Part shown: positions 32,901 to 41,134 of the stretch, piece by piece
How the letters are laid out: each line of letters opens with the position of its first letter
Numbering within the stretch: the first letter of the stretch is position 1
Made by a program: the position numbers and the translations under genes
The notes under the pieces: generated by a model
What the model was told of the DNA's origin: nothing
Databases searched by the model: none
Seen by the model: only the letters and a program-made list of their open reading frames with translations
Assembly (NCBI RefSeq): GCF_009718825.1
Contig: NZ_WNHB01000002.1
Coordinates: 1 to 64,000 of the forward strand
Reading direction: 5' to 3'
DNA length: 64,000 nt
DNA from: Terrilactibacillus tamarindi
GTDB taxonomy: Bacteria; Bacillota; Bacilli; Bacillales; Sporolactobacillaceae

Positions 32901-34589
32901 TTATTCGTTCTTTTGTGACAAATTTGCAAACTTCATAACTGTAGCCGTATCTTGTTGATTATCCACATATTGGATTCGCACACTCTCCCCTTGCTCTAGG
33001 AAAACCGAGTATGGAAACTTTGTCGATGTCACGGTGAAAATTTGAGAGTGCCCTTTTATCATAAATTGCGTGATGGTTCGATTATTCTCAAAAGCTTTAT
33101 ACACGCGAATAACTTTTCCTTCTAACGTTTTCGTATTAGCCATGTCTGACGGAACGGCATTATCTTCACTATTTAGTGATAGTTTATTTTTGTAATTATT
33201 GAAAGTATCTCTTTTGTTATCACTATACCCCATCATTTTTTCATTCTCCGCGTTAACAACAGCTAAATTTCTGAAGACCCCATTGTCATCTAACACAGGA
33301 ACAACCCAGGAGTATTGACCATAAATGTTATAAAGTGTTGGTCCTATGGCTTTATATCCTTCACGTTTAAACGTCTTATTTACAACGTTTATAGCTGCTC
33401 CACCATTAATCAAACCGTTTGCTTTTGTGTAGTATGTCAATTGGCCTGATCTTGCATCCATTAATGTATAACCGACCATTGAGCCTGAATTGGTATTATT
33501 AATCGTATGGTCAGTAAACCATTGCATTTGACCATTTCGATTAAAAACCGCCGTTACCTCATCTTGACCTTTCCATTTCGTTGGCTCATGTACATCCCTT
33601 TTCCCTATTAGACTGTTGAAGAAACCATGTTTATACTTTCCAAACCAATCATTTCTTTCTTCAGCAATAGAATCCGGGATCACTTGATCAATAAACGTAG
33701 GAACATGTGACATGGAATAACGTTTCATTTTCCCATTTGTTGGATCTACTACAATGACACCATCAACAGAACGAATTTGGCGAAACTTTGAAAAGTGACC
33801 GTAACTGACAACGTAATACGACTTCCCATTATCGTCAGGTTCAAACGAATCGCCATATAGAATCAGATGAGGGTATTTTGCTCTAACCACGCGATCTAAG
33901 TGATGATTAAAATAGGCAGAAGGGACAATGCTCATTTTTTCTTTTACAAATTGAGGTTCAGCATTTTCATCCTCAGCATTCATTTTAATATATCCAGGAA
34001 CCGTCCTTGCCTTCATCCATCGAAATAATCCTTTAAACTCAATTGGTGTGACCCAATACAATTTTTTATCTATTTTTTGAATAGAGGAATCGCCTAATTC
34101 GTAATAGGAGTAGTTGCTCACGCTACCTAATAGTTTCTCTGATTTGTATCTCGCGTACTTTTTAGGAACAACTGGAATATGCTGAATATCCACAGGCTCT
34201 TCCTTCTCATTGGTCACTTGTGCATTTGCCATATTATATTTGGAGTGAGCTAACGTTAAAGGGTAGATAAATCGAAACCCTGTATAGGCGAGCAAGAAAA
34301 ATATAATAAATCCAGTGAGATATATAACAGGTTTTGTTTTCTTTCGATTAAATATCCCTATATCTATCAAAATAGATACTAAAATTAAAGGAACAAAGGC
34401 TACAAACAACCCACTATATGTAATATCCATTAATTTAAAATAGGTAACAAAGAAAATGTACAAACAACCAGTTAATAGTTTGGCCAGTTGATAGTAATAA
34501 AAATCGTATTTCTTGTAATTATCACGCCATATAGATGGAACCAAGGTCACAAATAGGATAGCAATAAAATAAGGTAATATATGCATCAT
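32901..34589 (-). CDS. large membrane-anchored protein of unknown function
   Basis: This 562-residue protein is one I cannot place in a characterised family. Four hydrophobic segments lie at about 4-20, 36-54, 57-75 and 88-110. A long soluble region, presumably outside the membrane, follows. Two parts of it (DPTNGKMKRYSMSHVPTFID near 280 and DARSGQLTYYTKANG near 380) look like PepSY-type strands. The C-terminal 75 residues (VIRVYKAFENNRTITQFMIKG, VRIQYVD) resemble a small OB-like barrel. It is monocistronic and separate from yumB. A role as envelope sensor or assembly factor would be a guess. Confidence 0.75.
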   Translation of the reverse strand: MMHILPYFIAILFVTLVPSIWRDNYKKYDFYYYQLAKLLTGCLYIFFVTYFKLMDITYSGLFVAFVPLILVSILIDIGIFNRKKTKPVIYLTGFIIFFLLAYTGFRFIYPLTLAHSKYNMANAQVTNEKEEPVDIQHIPVVPKKYARYKSEKLLGSVSNYSYYELGDSSIQKIDKKLYWVTPIEFKGLFRWMKARTVPGYIKMNAEDENAEPQFVKEKMSIVPSAYFNHHLDRVVRAKYPHLILYGDSFEPDDNGKSYYVVSYGHFSKFRQIRSVDGVIVVDPTNGKMKRYSMSHVPTFIDQVIPDSIAEERNDWFGKYKHGFFNSLIGKRDVHEPTKWKGQDEVTAVFNRNGQMQWFTDHTINNTNSGSMVGYTLMDARSGQLTYYTKANGLINGGAAINVVNKTFKREGYKAIGPTLYNIYGQYSWVVPVLDDNGVFRNLAVVNAENEKMMGYSDNKRDTFNNYKNKLSLNSEDNAVPSDMANTKTLEGKVIRVYKAFENNRTITQFMIKGHSQIFTVTSTKFPYSVFLEQGESVRIQYVDNQQDTATVMKFANLSQKNE

Positions 34590-34770
34590 GACAGCTTCCT
34601 TTCTTTATTTATGTCTCACAAGAAAAGAACGTAAAGATTAGTCTATTCTACACCTTTACGTATTAAATCACTTTTTGGTTCCGAATAATGCTGTACGCGT
34701 AGACATCGGCATTAGTTTATCGTTTGACTTAATCATTCTGCTATTAATAAGAGCGTTTCAAAACACAAAA

Positions 34771-34803
34771 AGGTTCAATCCATATATGGTATGAATTGAA
34801 CCT
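34771..34803 (-). terminator. terminator of yutM
   Basis: AGGTTCAAT pairs with ATTGAACCT; the minus-strand U-tract comes from the AAAACACAAAA run on its left. Confidence 0.7.
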
Positions 34804-34831
34804 GATCGTTATTTAGTATTAAGGAAAATTA

Positions 34832-35191
34832 TTAGCAATCTTTCGTTGGTGTACCTGCATTTGTAGCCGTTTTAAATGAATGACCACATCCGCATGTGGC
34901 GATAGCATTAGGATTGGTTATCGCAAAGCCGCCGCCCATCATATTTTGTTTAAAATCAATGGTTACGTCTCTTAATAAAGGGGCACTTTCTTTATCAATA
35001 ACCACTTTTATGCCATTGTCGTCGAATGAAAGATCGTCCTCTTTAAGAGTATCATCAAATCCGAGTCCGTAAGTTAAGCCCGTACACCCTCCACCATTGA
35101 CACCAACACGAAGGAATATATCTTCTTTTTCTTCTTCTTTCATCATTTCTTTGATTCGGTAGTTAGCCGCCTCGGTAATTGTTAGAATCAT
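34832..35191 (-). CDS. yutM: A-type iron-sulfur carrier (HesB/IscA family, YutM)
   Basis: This 119-residue A-type carrier holds Fe-S clusters through Cys36 (NGGGCTGL), Cys100 and Cys102 (CGCGHSF). It probably moves clusters from the Suf system, encoded at 57-62.6 kb, to client enzymes such as NadA. An additional C-terminal Cys (KDC) is unusual. The neighbourhood (Spo0E, dapF, yuzB, yuzD, yutI) parallels B. subtilis yut. GGAGATGAGAAA precedes the ATG. Confidence 0.92.
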   Translation of the reverse strand: MILTITEAANYRIKEMMKEEEKEDIFLRVGVNGGGCTGLTYGLGFDDTLKEDDLSFDDNGIKVVIDKESAPLLRDVTIDFKQNMMGGGFAITNPNAIATCGCGHSFKTATNAGTPTKDC

Positions 35192-35251
35192 TTTCTCATC
35201 TCCTAATTAAAAGGATAATCCTATTGTATCTTGAAATCCACTTTTACTCAA

Positions 35252-35419
35252 TTAATTGACCGTTTGTCCCTGACTTCGTCTGATTAAGACGTTATGCAAA
35301 TAATCAATTTGACGACTATATTCTAATACGGTAGGATCTAAAAAACCTCGTTCAATAGCAGTTGAAATCATACGATGGCGGAATAGTTCAATTTGAGCAT
35401 AAACGTTTTCTTTATTCAT
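35252..35419 (-). CDS. Spo0E-like aspartyl-phosphate phosphatase
   Basis: This 55-residue two-helix protein carries the family motif in LEYSRQIDYLHN (usual form S-Q-E-L-D), preceded by ERGFLDPTV. Spo0E-type phosphatases dephosphorylate Spo0A-P and so delay sporulation. Glu in the motif is replaced by Gln-Ile here, so activity is not certain. AGGGGGCTAGTAAG precedes the ATG. It lies between yutM and dapF on the same strand. Confidence 0.78.
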   Translation of the reverse strand: MNKENVYAQIELFRHRMISTAIERGFLDPTVLEYSRQIDYLHNVLIRRSQGQTVN

Positions 35420-35523
35420 CTTACTAGCCCCCTGCTAATATTTTTAAATCAGTTTCATGCCTCACGAAAGAAAGTCAATTTATATGCAAGGCCAACAGTT
35501 TTCAGCCATTAATGCTAGATTTT

Positions 35524-36387
35524 CTATAGGAAGAAGATTCCATCACAAATCGTAACAGCAGCTCCCGTCATCCAAACATGATTGGATGCATTGTCCCATT
35601 CAATCTGAAGGTCCCCACCAGCAAGATGAACGGTAATTAACTCATCCTTACGTAGTCGTCCCTCTAAGATCGATGCAACAACGGCAGCGCATGCTCCTGT
35701 CCCACAAGCTTGCGTAATCCCTGATCCCCGTTCCCAAACACGATAATGTAGTTCACTGTCTGATAGGACTTCAACAAATCCAACATTCGTTCCTTCAGGA
35801 AAAAGGTCGTGTCCATCGGCCAATTTGGGGCCAATTTCATTTATAGGGATATTGTGTATGTTTTCTACCAAAAATATACCATGTGGATTTCCCATAGAAA
35901 CACCCGTTATTTGATATGCTTGTCCCTCAATGATGTGCGTTTCCTGAATAACTGTTTCTACTGGCTTTCCTCCAGTCATAGGAATCCGTTCACGTTCTAA
36001 AATAGGCTCTCCCATATCAATGGTCACTTTATCAACACCACCATCAGTTGGGAATACTTTGGCCTCTACTTTGCCACTGATCGTTTCAATTGAAAAATGT
36101 TCTTCCTTCACCAGTCCATGTTCAAAAGCATACTTTGCAACACACCTTAACCCATTTCCACAATTTTTCGCTTCAGAACCATCACTATTGAAAATACGCA
36201 TTTTCACATCCGCTACTTCTGAAGGTAGAATAAGAATAAGCCCATCTGATCCAATACCGGTGTTTTGATTGGACACTTTTTTGGCCAACTCAGAATACGG
36301 TGGCAAAGGCTCCGTATAAGTCACTCGATCGACATAAATATAATTGTTACCTAACCCATGCATTTTTGTAAAAGGTAATCGTGTCAT
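35524..36387 (-). CDS. dapF: diaminopimelate epimerase
   Basis: This 287-residue enzyme converts LL- to meso-diaminopimelate for lysine and peptidoglycan. The two catalytic cysteines are Cys76 in KNCGNGLRC and Cys228 in QACGTGACA. KMHGLGNNYIYVD opens the protein and MGNPHGIFLV (about 165) marks the second lobe. Length is typical. It has no close operon partner. Confidence 0.95.
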   Translation of the reverse strand: MTRLPFTKMHGLGNNYIYVDRVTYTEPLPPYSELAKKVSNQNTGIGSDGLILILPSEVADVKMRIFNSDGSEAKNCGNGLRCVAKYAFEHGLVKEEHFSIETISGKVEAKVFPTDGGVDKVTIDMGEPILERERIPMTGGKPVETVIQETHIIEGQAYQITGVSMGNPHGIFLVENIHNIPINEIGPKLADGHDLFPEGTNVGFVEVLSDSELHYRVWERGSGITQACGTGACAAVVASILEGRLRKDELITVHLAGGDLQIEWDNASNHVWMTGAAVTICDGIFFL

Positions 36388-36497
36388 AGATATTCCCCAC
36401 TTTTTGATTAATAATCTAAAAACTTATCGACAAATATTTTAGTATGCTCGTATTTTGTCTAAATGACGAAAGAATAGTGTTAATCGGGATAATTCAT

Positions 36498-36725
36498 TTA
36501 TCGTAAGGCTTGTTCACTCCAGATGTAGTCTCGATCCATTTCAACAATAACTATTTTTTCATGACAGCATGGCATAATGACATGGGTTTTTATCCCTTCT
36601 TCTGCCCGTTTAGCAGCTGTTTTACTTAGGTGTAAATAGACATTTTCAGTGTGACAAAAAGGACACTCTGTGAAATAATAGTCGTCTTTTATTTTTTCGT
36701 ATGGCCAAGTATGAGAAAAATCCAA
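36498..36725 (-). CDS. small CxxC...CC protein, possible zinc ribbon
   Basis: This 75-residue protein has ECPFCHTENVYLH at about 20-32 and PCCHEKIVIV at about 52-61. The pattern CPFC-x(30)-CC suggests a zinc ribbon with beta strands around it. I know no function; similar short proteins are annotated as hypothetical beside dapF in Bacilli. The ATG follows GGAGGATGC. It is transcribed with the same orientation as dapF, separated by 110 bases. Confidence 0.65.
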   Translation of the reverse strand: MDFSHTWPYEKIKDDYYFTECPFCHTENVYLHLSKTAAKRAEEGIKTHVIMPCCHEKIVIVEMDRDYIWSEQALR

Positions 36726-36825
36726 TTTAGCATCCTCCTTGAATGAATCTTTATGAAATTAATTTGTTATCTTCATTATCGTATAATCGCTATCAATATG
36801 AAGAGTTAAATTGAGTTATTTGTGT

Positions 36826-36858
36826 GAAAAAAACACCACAGAAGATTTCTGTAGTGTT
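36826..36858 (-). terminator. terminator of yuzB
   Basis: AACAC-ACAGAA/TTCTGT-GTGTT-type stem with one mismatch; minus-strand U-run from GAAAAAAAC. It abuts the yuzB stop. Confidence 0.75.
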
Positions 36859-37095
36859 TTAAAACATCGGGTTTTCTTCTAAATAGGCATATATATGATC
36901 AACAAGTTCTTCAGGTGTTTCCCCTGATACAAACTCACCATTGACTAACGCATAAGGTCCTTCATAGCATAATCCACAATACCCAAGACATGTATATTCA
37001 ATCACGTCTAGATTGGGATCCTTTTCGAGTTTCTCAAGAGCCTTTTGCGAGCCACTAGCAAGATTACTCATACAAAACTCTATAATAGGCTTCAT
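36859..37095 (-). CDS. yuzB: YuzB-like DUF1450 protein
   Basis: This 78-residue thioredoxin-fold ferredoxin-like protein begins [17 protein letters not shown] and has the cysteine cluster [20 protein letters not shown] (about 34-53). B. subtilis YuzB has the same length. Cluster binding or redox function is plausible but unknown. The start is taken at MKPII after GAGGTGAG; seven upstream codons are not conserved. It lies beside yuzD and the NfuA-like gene, so an Fe-S link is likely. Confidence 0.85.
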   Translation of the reverse strand: MKPIIEFCMSNLASGSQKALEKLEKDPNLDVIEYTCLGYCGLCYEGPYALVNGEFVSGETPEELVDHIYAYLEENPMF

Positions 37096-37167
37096 TTTTG
37101 GCTCACCTCGATACAATCCTATCGTGTGAAACCTTATTCGTCAAATTTTTAATTTTGTTCTGAGATA

Positions 37168-37485
37168 TTATTCAGAAACGAATAAGTCTGTTTCTTTTTC
37201 GATATATTGGAATATTTTCTTCAGGTTTGGCATTCCTTCCCCAATGATCGTGTCATTCGCTACAATTAGTGGGAAAAAAAGTTCATCATTTATTATTTTT
37301 TCTGTATATTTCATATCTTGTTCAGAAATAGGGGAGTAAATATCCACATATCGGATTGAATGATTTGCATTCATAAATTTACGTCTGATCGCAGCTTCAA
37401 GCCATTCCATTGTTTCTCTAGAAGATGGTGCTTGGACACAACTCGAACATCGAGCCTCTGAACCATAAACGGTAAGTTCCATCAT
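37168..37485 (-). CDS. yuzD: YuzD-like DUF1462 protein
   Basis: This 105-residue thioredoxin-like protein has GSEARCSSCVQAPSSRETMEWLEAAI (about 8-33), with a CxxC pair. The family is found next to nifU/yutI in Bacilli, and a disulfide or Fe-S role is presumed. It is divergent from the NfuA-like gene across 154 bases. GGAGAGGATGAAG precedes the tandem ATG. Confidence 0.85.
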   Translation of the reverse strand: MMELTVYGSEARCSSCVQAPSSRETMEWLEAAIRRKFMNANHSIRYVDIYSPISEQDMKYTEKIINDELFFPLIVANDTIIGEGMPNLKKIFQYIEKETDLFVSE

Positions 37486-37639
37486 TCTTCATCCTCTCCA
37501 AAAAATGCACTCCACTATAATATATACAGTTTTCAGTTAAAATGGAAGTTATGATTTTTGTTAAAGGTTTCCGCATGGATTTTTTTATTGTTGTCGTTTA
37601 TAATAGATCTATATGTATGGAGAAGGGAGTCAGAACGAC

Positions 37640-37861
37640 ATGCGTGAACAAGTTGAAGAAGTATTAGATAAACTTCGTCCTTTCTTGCTTCGTGATGGTG
37701 GCGACGTCGAATTAATTGACGTAGAAGATGGCATAGTACGCGTTCGTTTAATGGGTGCCTGTGGTAATTGTCCAAGTTCGACCATTACATTAAAAGCCGG
37801 CATTGAACGAGCACTTCTTGAAGAAGTACCCGGTGTCCGTGAGTTAGAACAAGTTTTTTAA
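37640..37861 (+). CDS. yutI: NfuA/NifU C-terminal-type iron-sulfur scaffold (YutI)
   Basis: This 73-residue protein is a single NifU C-terminal domain. Cys41 and Cys44 in [15 protein letters not shown] bind a shared 4Fe-4S cluster in a dimer. [20 protein letters not shown] precedes the site. It likely delivers clusters made by SufCDSUB. I start at MREQVEE after AAGGGAG; nine codons upstream are open but not conserved. Confidence 0.92.
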   Translation: MREQVEEVLDKLRPFLLRDGGDVELIDVEDGIVRVRLMGACGNCPSSTITLKAGIERALLEEVPGVRELEQVF

Positions 37862-37883
37862 ATAAAATAGGATAGCTATTCTC

Positions 37884-37920
37884 TCCCCCTCATACATCGT
37901 GTGAAGGGGATTTATTTTAT
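37884..37920. terminator. terminator between convergent yutI and yutH
   Basis: TCCCC-C-TCA pairs with TGA-A-GGGGA, followed by TTTATTTTAT. Confidence 0.6.
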
Positions 37921-37966
37921 CAATAGTGACAAACCCGCTCTATTTTCCCATTATTTTGTACAACCT

Positions 37967-38950
37967 TCATGCTAAAGTTTTTAACCAATCGACCGCATTA
38001 ATGTGATATCGGTTGGCAAACGACGTTAAAAATTGTTCCATTTTTTCTGATTTTTGAATGGTCATTTCCAATTGTTTCATCATTTCCTCAGATCTATCTC
38101 CACCAAAATAGTAATCTTCACCACATTCAATAAAAGAAATGGGTAATAATAAACGCCCATATATACGTGATAGGACATCCTCTGTCAGAGGGAATATAAC
38201 ATGATAATGTTGTAAGAATACGTCAACTTCATTAATTGGGAGGGTGTGTGTCTTCCAAATGGTATCACGAATCCAGTCAGCTATATCTCGAGATCTATGA
38301 TCAATAACCCACTCAGCTGGATTATCAACCCCATTATCTGACACTTGCTGACTTTTCACCCGATAATGACAAAGGACGGGTGGTTCAATTTCTAATGAAT
38401 CCATATTCCAATCAACATAATATTGAATCGCATTTTCTGCTAACCCAATGAAATAAGGAAAAACTTGAATGAATTTTTGTTCAAATGACGGAACATGATT
38501 TGAATTCAAAGATTGTTCGACCTTCCTTTTTAAATTATCAACACGCTCTCCCCAATACATATTATTTCGCAAGTAAGGTGATTCTTTAAATACATTGATA
38601 TCAATACCCATAGTATCTCGATGTAATTTCGCCAAGTTTTTTGGATAAGAAAATGAATGTCCTCTCGTCATCAATGGCATACTACACAACACATACGGCT
38701 GATTTTGTATTTTAATGGTATATTGTCCCTTAATGGTTTTATGAATAAGCATCGTCTTTTGGTGCCCTGCCAAACGAATGGATTCAGAAAGATGTGCTAG
38801 TTGATCTATTTCCTGATGATAAAAAGCCGATAAAGGCTGTAAAATAAGTTTCTCATTATTCCATCGAAGGATGGGTGATTCTTTTGTACCAATGTTTTCA
38901 CATACAAGGCCATATTGTTGATTGATAAACGTTATCCATTCATTGTTCAT
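37967..38950 (-). CDS. yutH: spore coat-associated protein YutH
   Basis: This 327-residue protein belongs to the CotS/YutH kinase-like coat family. The fold resembles aminoglycoside phosphotransferases, for instance KLHRDTMGIDINVFKE and CHYRVKSQQVSDNGVDNPAEWVIDHRSRD, where catalytic residues are degenerate. It is expected in the mother cell and in the coat. I start at MNNEWITF after GAGGTGAT; two upstream in-frame starts overlap the ribosome-binding site. It is divergent from yutG, as in B. subtilis. Confidence 0.82.
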   Translation of the reverse strand: MNNEWITFINQQYGLVCENIGTKESPILRWNNEKLILQPLSAFYHQEIDQLAHLSESIRLAGHQKTMLIHKTIKGQYTIKIQNQPYVLCSMPLMTRGHSFSYPKNLAKLHRDTMGIDINVFKESPYLRNNMYWGERVDNLKRKVEQSLNSNHVPSFEQKFIQVFPYFIGLAENAIQYYVDWNMDSLEIEPPVLCHYRVKSQQVSDNGVDNPAEWVIDHRSRDIADWIRDTIWKTHTLPINEVDVFLQHYHVIFPLTEDVLSRIYGRLLLPISFIECGEDYYFGGDRSEEMMKQLEMTIQKSEKMEQFLTSFANRYHINAVDWLKTLA

Positions 38951-39062
38951 GTCCATCACCTCAGATGATAACGGTTCTTTCTTTTAAGATTATTCTATGC
39001 TCATGCCCATAAAATGTGACAATCCTTAAACATGACTAACGTAAAAAGCGATTGGAGAGTGA

Positions 39063-39572
39063 ATGAAAGTGAAAGAAAAACAACTTAATGTGATCGAAAA
39101 AAAGGCTAGAGAATGGCTTCTTGATCGTGGTGTAAAAGTGCAAGACATCGCAGAATTAACCTATTATTTACAAAGTAGTTATTTTCCTAATTTAACAATC
39201 GAAAATTGCACCGAGCATGTAGAGAAGGTTCTTTCAAAACGTGAAGTGCAAAATGGCATTCTTACAGGGATCCAATTAGATCGACTGACAGAACAAGGTT
39301 TATTAGACGAACCCCTACAAAGTATGCTAAAAAAAGACGAAGGACTATATGGCATTGATGAGGTTGTCGCTCTTTCTATTCTAAACGTGTATGGTTCCAT
39401 TGGTTTAACAAACTACGGGTATATAGATAAACAAAAACCGGGGATCTTATCGAGACTAAACGATAAATCCACCGGTGAATGTCATACTTTCTTAGACGAT
39501 ATTGTTGGTGCTATAGCTGCCGCTGCTGCGAGTCGCCTTGCCCATAATTCAGATATAACAACGACTTCCTAA
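39063..39572 (+). CDS. yutG: PgpA-related protein YutG
   Basis: This 169-residue soluble-looking member of the phosphatidylglycerophosphatase A family has KLREW-type helices, EGLYGIDEVVALSILNVYGSIGLTNYGYIDK and the acidic CHTFLDDIVGAIAAAAASRL (about 141-160). Membrane segments of classical PgpA are weak or missing, so lipid phosphatase activity is uncertain. GGAGAGTGA precedes the ATG. It is convergent with yutF with a 13-base gap and no terminator. Confidence 0.82.
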   Translation: MKVKEKQLNVIEKKAREWLLDRGVKVQDIAELTYYLQSSYFPNLTIENCTEHVEKVLSKREVQNGILTGIQLDRLTEQGLLDEPLQSMLKKDEGLYGIDEVVALSILNVYGSIGLTNYGYIDKQKPGILSRLNDKSTGECHTFLDDIVGAIAAAAASRLAHNSDITTTS

Positions 39573-39585
39573 TTAGGCCCTAGCT

Positions 39586-40350
39586 TCAAAATGTCCATTC
39601 TTCTAATGACGAAAGAGCATAAGTTGGTTTTTCCTCTATCGCTAGTAACATTTCTTTGGTCGTCACTCCTGTATGGACAAGTAATGTATCAATGCCTGCT
39701 CTTAGTCCCGCAAGAATGTCCGTATGATAATTATCACCAACCATAATAGTCCGTTCCGCTGCTGTTCCGATTTTCTTTAAGGCTTGTTCGACTATGATTG
39801 GCTCGGGCTTTCCAATAAAAATGGGATCAACCATCGTAGAAACAGAAACTACGGATGTTAATGATCCATTCCCTGGAAGAAATCCTCGTTCTGTTGGAAG
39901 GGCAATATCAGGATTCGTAGAGACAAATTTAGCTCCTTTCCGAACAGCTAGACAAGCCTTTGTTAACTTTTCATACGTTATTTCACGGTCCATTCCCATA
40001 ACCACGTAGTCTGGATTTTCTTCTTCATAGTTAAGACCAACTTCTTCTAGTGCCTGCTTTAATCCTGCTTCTCCAATAAAATAAACCGATGCATTTGGAT
40101 TTTCATCTTTAATATATTGGGCTGTTGCCATACTTGTGGTCAAAACATCATCAGGTGTAGCCGGTACACCAAACTGTTGCAATGACTCTGCAACAACTTC
40201 TTTTGTTCGTGTTGAATTGTTGGTTACGAATAAATAGTTTATATTTTTTTCTTTCAATTTTTTTACAAATTGAACAGCTTCTTCTATTTTTTCTGTTCCT
40301 CTGTACATCGTTCCATCAAGGTCAATTAAAAATCCATCATAATGTTTCAT
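39586..40350 (-). CDS. yutF: HAD-family phosphatase, NagD/YutF type
   Basis: This 254-residue haloacid dehalogenase-like hydrolase has catalytic Asp motif GFLIDLDGTMYRG (about 6-18). TNNSTRTKEVV (motif II), a C2-type cap, and GKPEPIIVEQAL plus MVGDNYHTDILAGLRAGIDTLLV (motif III/IV) complete the family set. It dephosphorylates small sugar or nucleotide phosphates with broad range. I start at MKHYDGF after GAGGG; two codons upstream are in the ribosome-binding site. Confidence 0.9.
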   Translation of the reverse strand: MKHYDGFLIDLDGTMYRGTEKIEEAVQFVKKLKEKNINYLFVTNNSTRTKEVVAESLQQFGVPATPDDVLTTSMATAQYIKDENPNASVYFIGEAGLKQALEEVGLNYEEENPDYVVMGMDREITYEKLTKACLAVRKGAKFVSTNPDIALPTERGFLPGNGSLTSVVSVSTMVDPIFIGKPEPIIVEQALKKIGTAAERTIMVGDNYHTDILAGLRAGIDTLLVHTGVTTKEMLLAIEEKPTYALSSLEEWTF

Positions 40351-40442
40351 CAACATCCCTCACAATATCTATAAACTTACAGTCATTATTTTAAGTGCAA
40401 CCTCTTTAAATTTAACATAAAGACTTTTTGCTATGTTCTGTA

Positions 40443-40733
40443 TCAATCGGTAGATTTTATCTTTTTTACGACAAAATAAGCACAACCAAAATTACAATAT
40501 TCTAATATGTAATCCGTAAGTGTACTAATTCTGGTGTCGTAGGAGGCTTTTCGATGTGTATCCTCATAGAAACCACGTAGTCTCAATTGCTCATATCCCC
40601 AATCACCAACAATATAATCGAACTTGTTTAGTATATCACTATACCTCTGTAAAAATGAGGCTTCTTTCCAGCCATCGCGAACATTCTCAATAACTTCATA
40701 TGTTATATTATTAACCACGACTTTTTCACTCAT
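40443..40733 (-). CDS. yutD: YutD-like DUF1027 protein
   Basis: This 96-residue protein has VVVNNITYEVIENVRDGW near the start, then NKFDYIVGDWGYEQLRLRGFY (about 40-60) and YILEYCNFGCAYFVVKK. These are the YutD/DUF1027 signatures. Function is unknown. The start is MSEKVVV after AAGGGGTGAG; the frame runs 57 codons further upstream into a repeat element and is not coding there. In B. subtilis yutC and lipA follow, but here the repeat and lytH come next. Confidence 0.85.
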   Translation of the reverse strand: MSEKVVVNNITYEVIENVRDGWKEASFLQRYSDILNKFDYIVGDWGYEQLRLRGFYEDTHRKASYDTRISTLTDYILEYCNFGCAYFVVKKIKSTD

Positions 40734-40805
40734 ATTTTTTCTCACCCCTTGCCAAAACATTCTCCATATAATTCCAAGCAATTTTATTCTAAAAAAGGTC
40801 ATGAT

Positions 40806-40962
40806 ATATAGTGAAACTTCAATCAGTAGGAAATCTTCCCTCTTCCACTGACTGTGAGCTAAACCAATCACGGTTACTTGCGGATCATGGTCCCCATTAT
40901 GCATCTATCGATTCCGTCTTAACCCTTAAAATTGAATTAATTGCCCATTAAAGCGGGATAAA
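40806..40962 (-). repeat. dispersed hairpin repeat, copy F (full length, diverged)
   Basis: Read on the minus strand it runs from TTTAT-CCCGCTTTAATGGGCAA to GGAAGATTTCC...GATTGAAGTTTCAC-TATAT, with GTGATTGGTTTAGCTCACAG as in copy A. The CCCCC arms have mutated, so hairpins are weaker. It lies upstream of yutD and lytH, where lipA and yutC stand in B. subtilis. Confidence 0.7.
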
Positions 40963-41134
40963 ACGGAGAGAACACCTTATGATCTCTTTTTCGATGTGAA
41001 GAACGAGGAAAAATCATTTCATTTTGTTTATATTATAACAGTTTATCCAATATATCTCCTCTTATCTCAATTCGGAGAAACGGAGTTGGATTTGGTGTTA
41101 TAAATAGTTTACAAAATCAGGAAGGAGGCAGATC

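Noticed and set aside
40734..40904. 57-codon N-terminal extension of YutD
   Set aside because: It is translated from repeat copy F; AAGGGGTGAG and the family N-terminus support the later ATG.
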